This document shows positions 12,513-14,248 of a stretch of DNA of 14,248 nt, piece after piece (the stretch's first letter is position 1; every line of letters begins with the position of its first letter). The DNA comes from DUOJ01 sp041676265 (GTDB lineage: Bacteria > Spirochaetota > Spirochaetia > Sphaerochaetales > Sphaerochaetaceae), in contig JBAYSE010000034.1 in assembly GCA_041676265.1 (NCBI GenBank), positions 1-14,248 of the forward strand, written 5' to 3'. The notes under the pieces are model-generated. The model did no database searches, was not told the origin of the DNA, and saw only the letters and a program-made list of their open reading frames with translations. The position numbers and the translations under genes were made by a program.

Positions 12513-13236
12513 GTATCCCATTAGATTACAGAGTTATTTAGCTAAGAGCGGTTTCGGCTCGCGACGCTCATGTGAAAAGTTGATTGAAGAGGGGCGGGTG
12601 ACTGTCAACCTTAAAAAGGTCGAGACTCCCGGATTTAAAGTTAATTCTGACGATGTCGTAATGGTCGACTCGCTACTCGCTGAAATTGTGGAGCGGTTTT
12701 ATTACTATGCTCTGCACAAACCGGTAGGGTATGTCTCTACCAATTGGGACCCCAAAGAGACGCGCTATGCCCGTGACCTTTTAACAGTTGAAGCAAAGGA
12801 ACTCCTCTTTTCAATTGGGCGACTCGATAAAGATTCAAGTGGGCTTCTCCTATTTACCAATGATGGGCAGAGTGCTAATCAGATCATGCACCCCTCTTTT
12901 GGCGTTGAAAAAGAGTACGTGGTACAAACCAAAGAGATTTTAAATAGAAGCGATTTAGAGCAGGCCATCAAGGGGCTTAAGTTAGAGCGTGGTCGCCCTT
13001 ACCGTATCGACCGTTTTGCCCTTAAGGGGAAAAGGGTTGTCAATATCACCTTAATCGAAGGCAAGAACAGAGAAATCAGGAAAATATTTGCCCATTTAGG
13101 TTACACGATTACTAAACTCGTACGCCTAAGAATCGGCTCCATTGAATTGGGAGATTTGAAAGTAGGCCATTATAGGAGTGTCTCTAGGGGGGAGATAAAA
13201 ACATTATTGGAGGAGAGGGGTGAAAGGAGAAGTTGA
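12502..13236 (+). CDS. rluB: 23S rRNA pseudouridine synthase, RsuA/RluB family
   Basis: This enzyme isomerises a specific uridine to pseudouridine in the large-subunit rRNA. RluB acts at position 2605 (E. coli numbering) near the peptidyl transferase centre. The 244-aa protein has an S4 RNA-binding domain (about 7-56, RLQSYLAKSGFGSRRSCEKL) and the catalytic domain with GRLDKDSSGLLLFTNDG (106-122), where Asp109 is the nucleophile. KNREIRKIFAHLGY and KLVRLRIGSIELGDL follow. The frame is open further upstream from a TTG at 12439, but that lies deep inside scpB. The ATG at 12502 has GAGG 6 nt before it and gives the normal N-terminus. The scpAB neighbourhood favours RluB over RsuA or RluE. It overlaps scpB by 11 nt and cmk by 17 nt. 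Confidence 0.9.
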   Translation: MKTEYPIRLQSYLAKSGFGSRRSCEKLIEEGRVTVNLKKVETPGFKVNSDDVVMVDSLLAEIVERFYYYALHKPVGYVSTNWDPKETRYARDLLTVEAKELLFSIGRLDKDSSGLLLFTNDGQSANQIMHPSFGVEKEYVVQTKEILNRSDLEQAIKGLKLERGRPYRIDRFALKGKRVVNITLIEGKNREIRKIFAHLGYTITKLVRLRIGSIELGDLKVGHYRSVSRGEIKTLLEERGERRS

Positions 13237-14248
13237 CCTTAAAGGGTTTGTTGTAACGATCGACGGACCGGCCGGAGTTGGCAAAAGTACTATTGCAAAG
13301 CTCGTTGCAGAGCGTTTAGGCTTCTATTATCTAAATTCAGGTAATTTTTACAGGGCCATTACCCTTAGTGCTATCGAGAGCGGTATAGACTTAGAAGACA
13401 AACAAAAAGTCTTAGAAATTGCCAAACAGACCACCCTTGAGATCAAAGAAGGGCGCTTATGGGCTAATAATCGCGATGTTGAAGAGAGTCTACATAGTGC
13501 AGAGGTTGATGCGCATGTTGCGCAACACTCGGCCATTATTGAACTCCGGGCAGTGGTCAATCAGAATTTTCAACATTTAGTTCTCTCCGGGATGAACGTA
13601 GTTGCTGAGGGGCGCGATATGGGTAGTGTAGTTTTTCCTCATGCGGCTGTTAAGATTTTTCTGGACGCTTCCATTGAAGTGCGTACCCAACGGAGACTTG
13701 CCCAACAGGGCAGTGCAATGGGGTATGAAGAGCTCTACGCGACAATTAAAGCCCGCGATGAGATTGACCGTAATAAGCCCGTAGGAGGGCTAAAAATAGA
13801 GGAGGACGCCCTTTATTTAGACTCCTCGTACTTGACCATAGATGAAGTTTGTGACAGAGTGTTACGTGCTGTATTCACCCGCATAAGAGGTGAAAATAAG
13901 GATCAGGAGAGTAAAGTGGAAGAAGTGAAGGAAGTGTTGGAAACACAAGAAGCATCTATGCAGTCGATGCTGCAGGAGCAATACCTTAAATCTCTTGATG
14001 AAATTGAAGACGGTCAAATCGTTACCGGATCTGTTGTTCAGATCAATAGCGAATATGTGTTTGTGGATGTGGGCTACAAATCTGAGGGGAGGATTCCTCT
14101 CGAAGAGTTTACCACTGTTCCTGCCGTCGGCGACGAAGTCAAGGTGATGATTGTCAATAAAGAAGGAAAGGGCGGTCAAATCGTCATCTCCAAAAGGCGT
14201 GCAGACATCAAGGAACGAACCGATGAATTAAAAGTGGCCGCAGAAAAC
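13220..14248 (+). CDS. cmk-rpsA: Cytidylate kinase fused to 30S ribosomal protein S1 (3' truncated by window edge)
   Basis: This is one uninterrupted frame from the GTG at 13220 to the window end (343 codons, no stop). The start is supported by GGAGG 6 nt upstream, inside rluB. Residues 10-220 are CMP kinase, which phosphorylates (d)CMP: P-loop GPAGVGKST (16-24), CMP-site NSGNFYRA (39-46), RDMGSVVFP (132-140) and the lid region ARDEIDRNKP. The usual Asp of DSGxxYR is Asn39, while Ser40 and Arg45 are kept. A charged, glutamate-rich linker (about 222-258) follows. The first S1 repeat of ribosomal protein S1 then begins at about 262 (DGQIVTGSVVQINSEYVFVDVGYKSEGRIP). S1 binds mRNA on the 30S subunit during initiation. 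I know this fusion from Treponema. The remaining S1 repeats lie beyond the edge, and separate translation of S1 from an internal start cannot be excluded. Confidence 0.93.
   Translation, partial: MKGEVDLKGFVVTIDGPAGVGKSTIAKLVAERLGFYYLNSGNFYRAITLSAIESGIDLEDKQKVLEIAKQTTLEIKEGRLWANNRDVEESLHSAEVDAHVAQHSAIIELRAVVNQNFQHLVLSGMNVVAEGRDMGSVVFPHAAVKIFLDASIEVRTQRRLAQQGSAMGYEELYATIKARDEIDRNKPVGGLKIEEDALYLDSSYLTIDEVCDRVLRAVFTRIRGENKDQESKVEEVKEVLETQEASMQSMLQEQYLKSLDEIEDGQIVTGSVVQINSEYVFVDVGYKSEGRIPLEEFTTVPAVGDEVKVMIVNKEGKGGQIVISKRRADIKERTDELKVAAEN

Noticed and set aside
13147..13176. TTGGGA-18 nt-TATAGG as a promoter for cmk-rpsA
   Set aside because: Each hexamer matches at only 4 of 6 positions with a non-optimal spacer inside rluB coding sequence; too weak to list as a feature.
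13862..14179. Open - strand frame of 105 codons under the S1 part of cmk-rpsA
   Set aside because: The + strand frame encodes an unmistakable S1 domain continuous with CMP kinase; the antisense frame shows nothing recognisable.
1..14248. Mobile elements, defence systems, CRISPR arrays, tRNA or rRNA genes
   Set aside because: I looked for these on both strands and found no repeats, cloverleaf sequences, transposase or nuclease motifs; every long stretch is accounted for by housekeeping genes.

Overview
The window is a dense, vertically inherited housekeeping region that looks spirochaetal. The main evidence is a very long GreA (893 aa, with about 720 residues ahead of the Gre module), a CMP kinase fused in frame to ribosomal protein S1, and gene order. 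From memory, Borrelia keeps pnp-lptF/G-tgt-murJ together in one place and greA-recA-(scp)-rluB-cmk-rpsA in another, and Treponema carries the cmk-rpsA fusion. Base composition looks intermediate and uniform. I see no transposase, integrase, phage gene, CRISPR array, tRNA or rRNA. No stretch of more than 300 bases lacks a gene; the longest gap is 195 nt.

Block 1 (1-6090, + strand) is a tightly packed operon: the 3' end of pnp (RNA decay), dut (dUTP removal), lptF and lptG (paired inner-membrane permeases of an outer-membrane lipid exporter), tgt (queuosine modification of tRNA) and murJ (lipid II flippase). Genes abut or overlap by 4-11 nt, so translational coupling is likely. Two stem-loops lie at the 3' end of murJ and inside the end of the convergent greA gene.

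Block 2 (6056-8737, - strand) is the giant greA. It overlaps murJ tail to tail by 35 nt. A divergent regulatory region (8738-8932) separates it from rpe. The best promoter for each direction has its -10 hexamer overlapping the other, and a 7-bp dyad covers the core.

Block 3 (8933-14248, + strand) is rpe (pentose phosphate pathway), dtd (D-aminoacyl-tRNA proofreading), recA with a good promoter inside the end of dtd, scpA and scpB (condensin partners of SMC), rluB (23S rRNA pseudouridine synthase), and the cmk-rpsA fusion, which runs off the right edge after its first S1 repeat begins. scpB, rluB and cmk-rpsA overlap in series. rpe and scpA have no Shine-Dalgarno sequence, but each has a promoter-like pair placed so that transcription would begin at or next to the ATG.

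No wholly new system is evident. The points most worth following are the RNA-polymerase-linked architecture of the giant GreA, the divergent promoter arrangement, the possible leaderless genes, the altered charged residues in MurJ, a helical insertion in LptF and the cmk-S1 fusion. Comparisons with E. coli, Z. mobilis, Borrelia and Treponema were made by eye from memory and were not computed.
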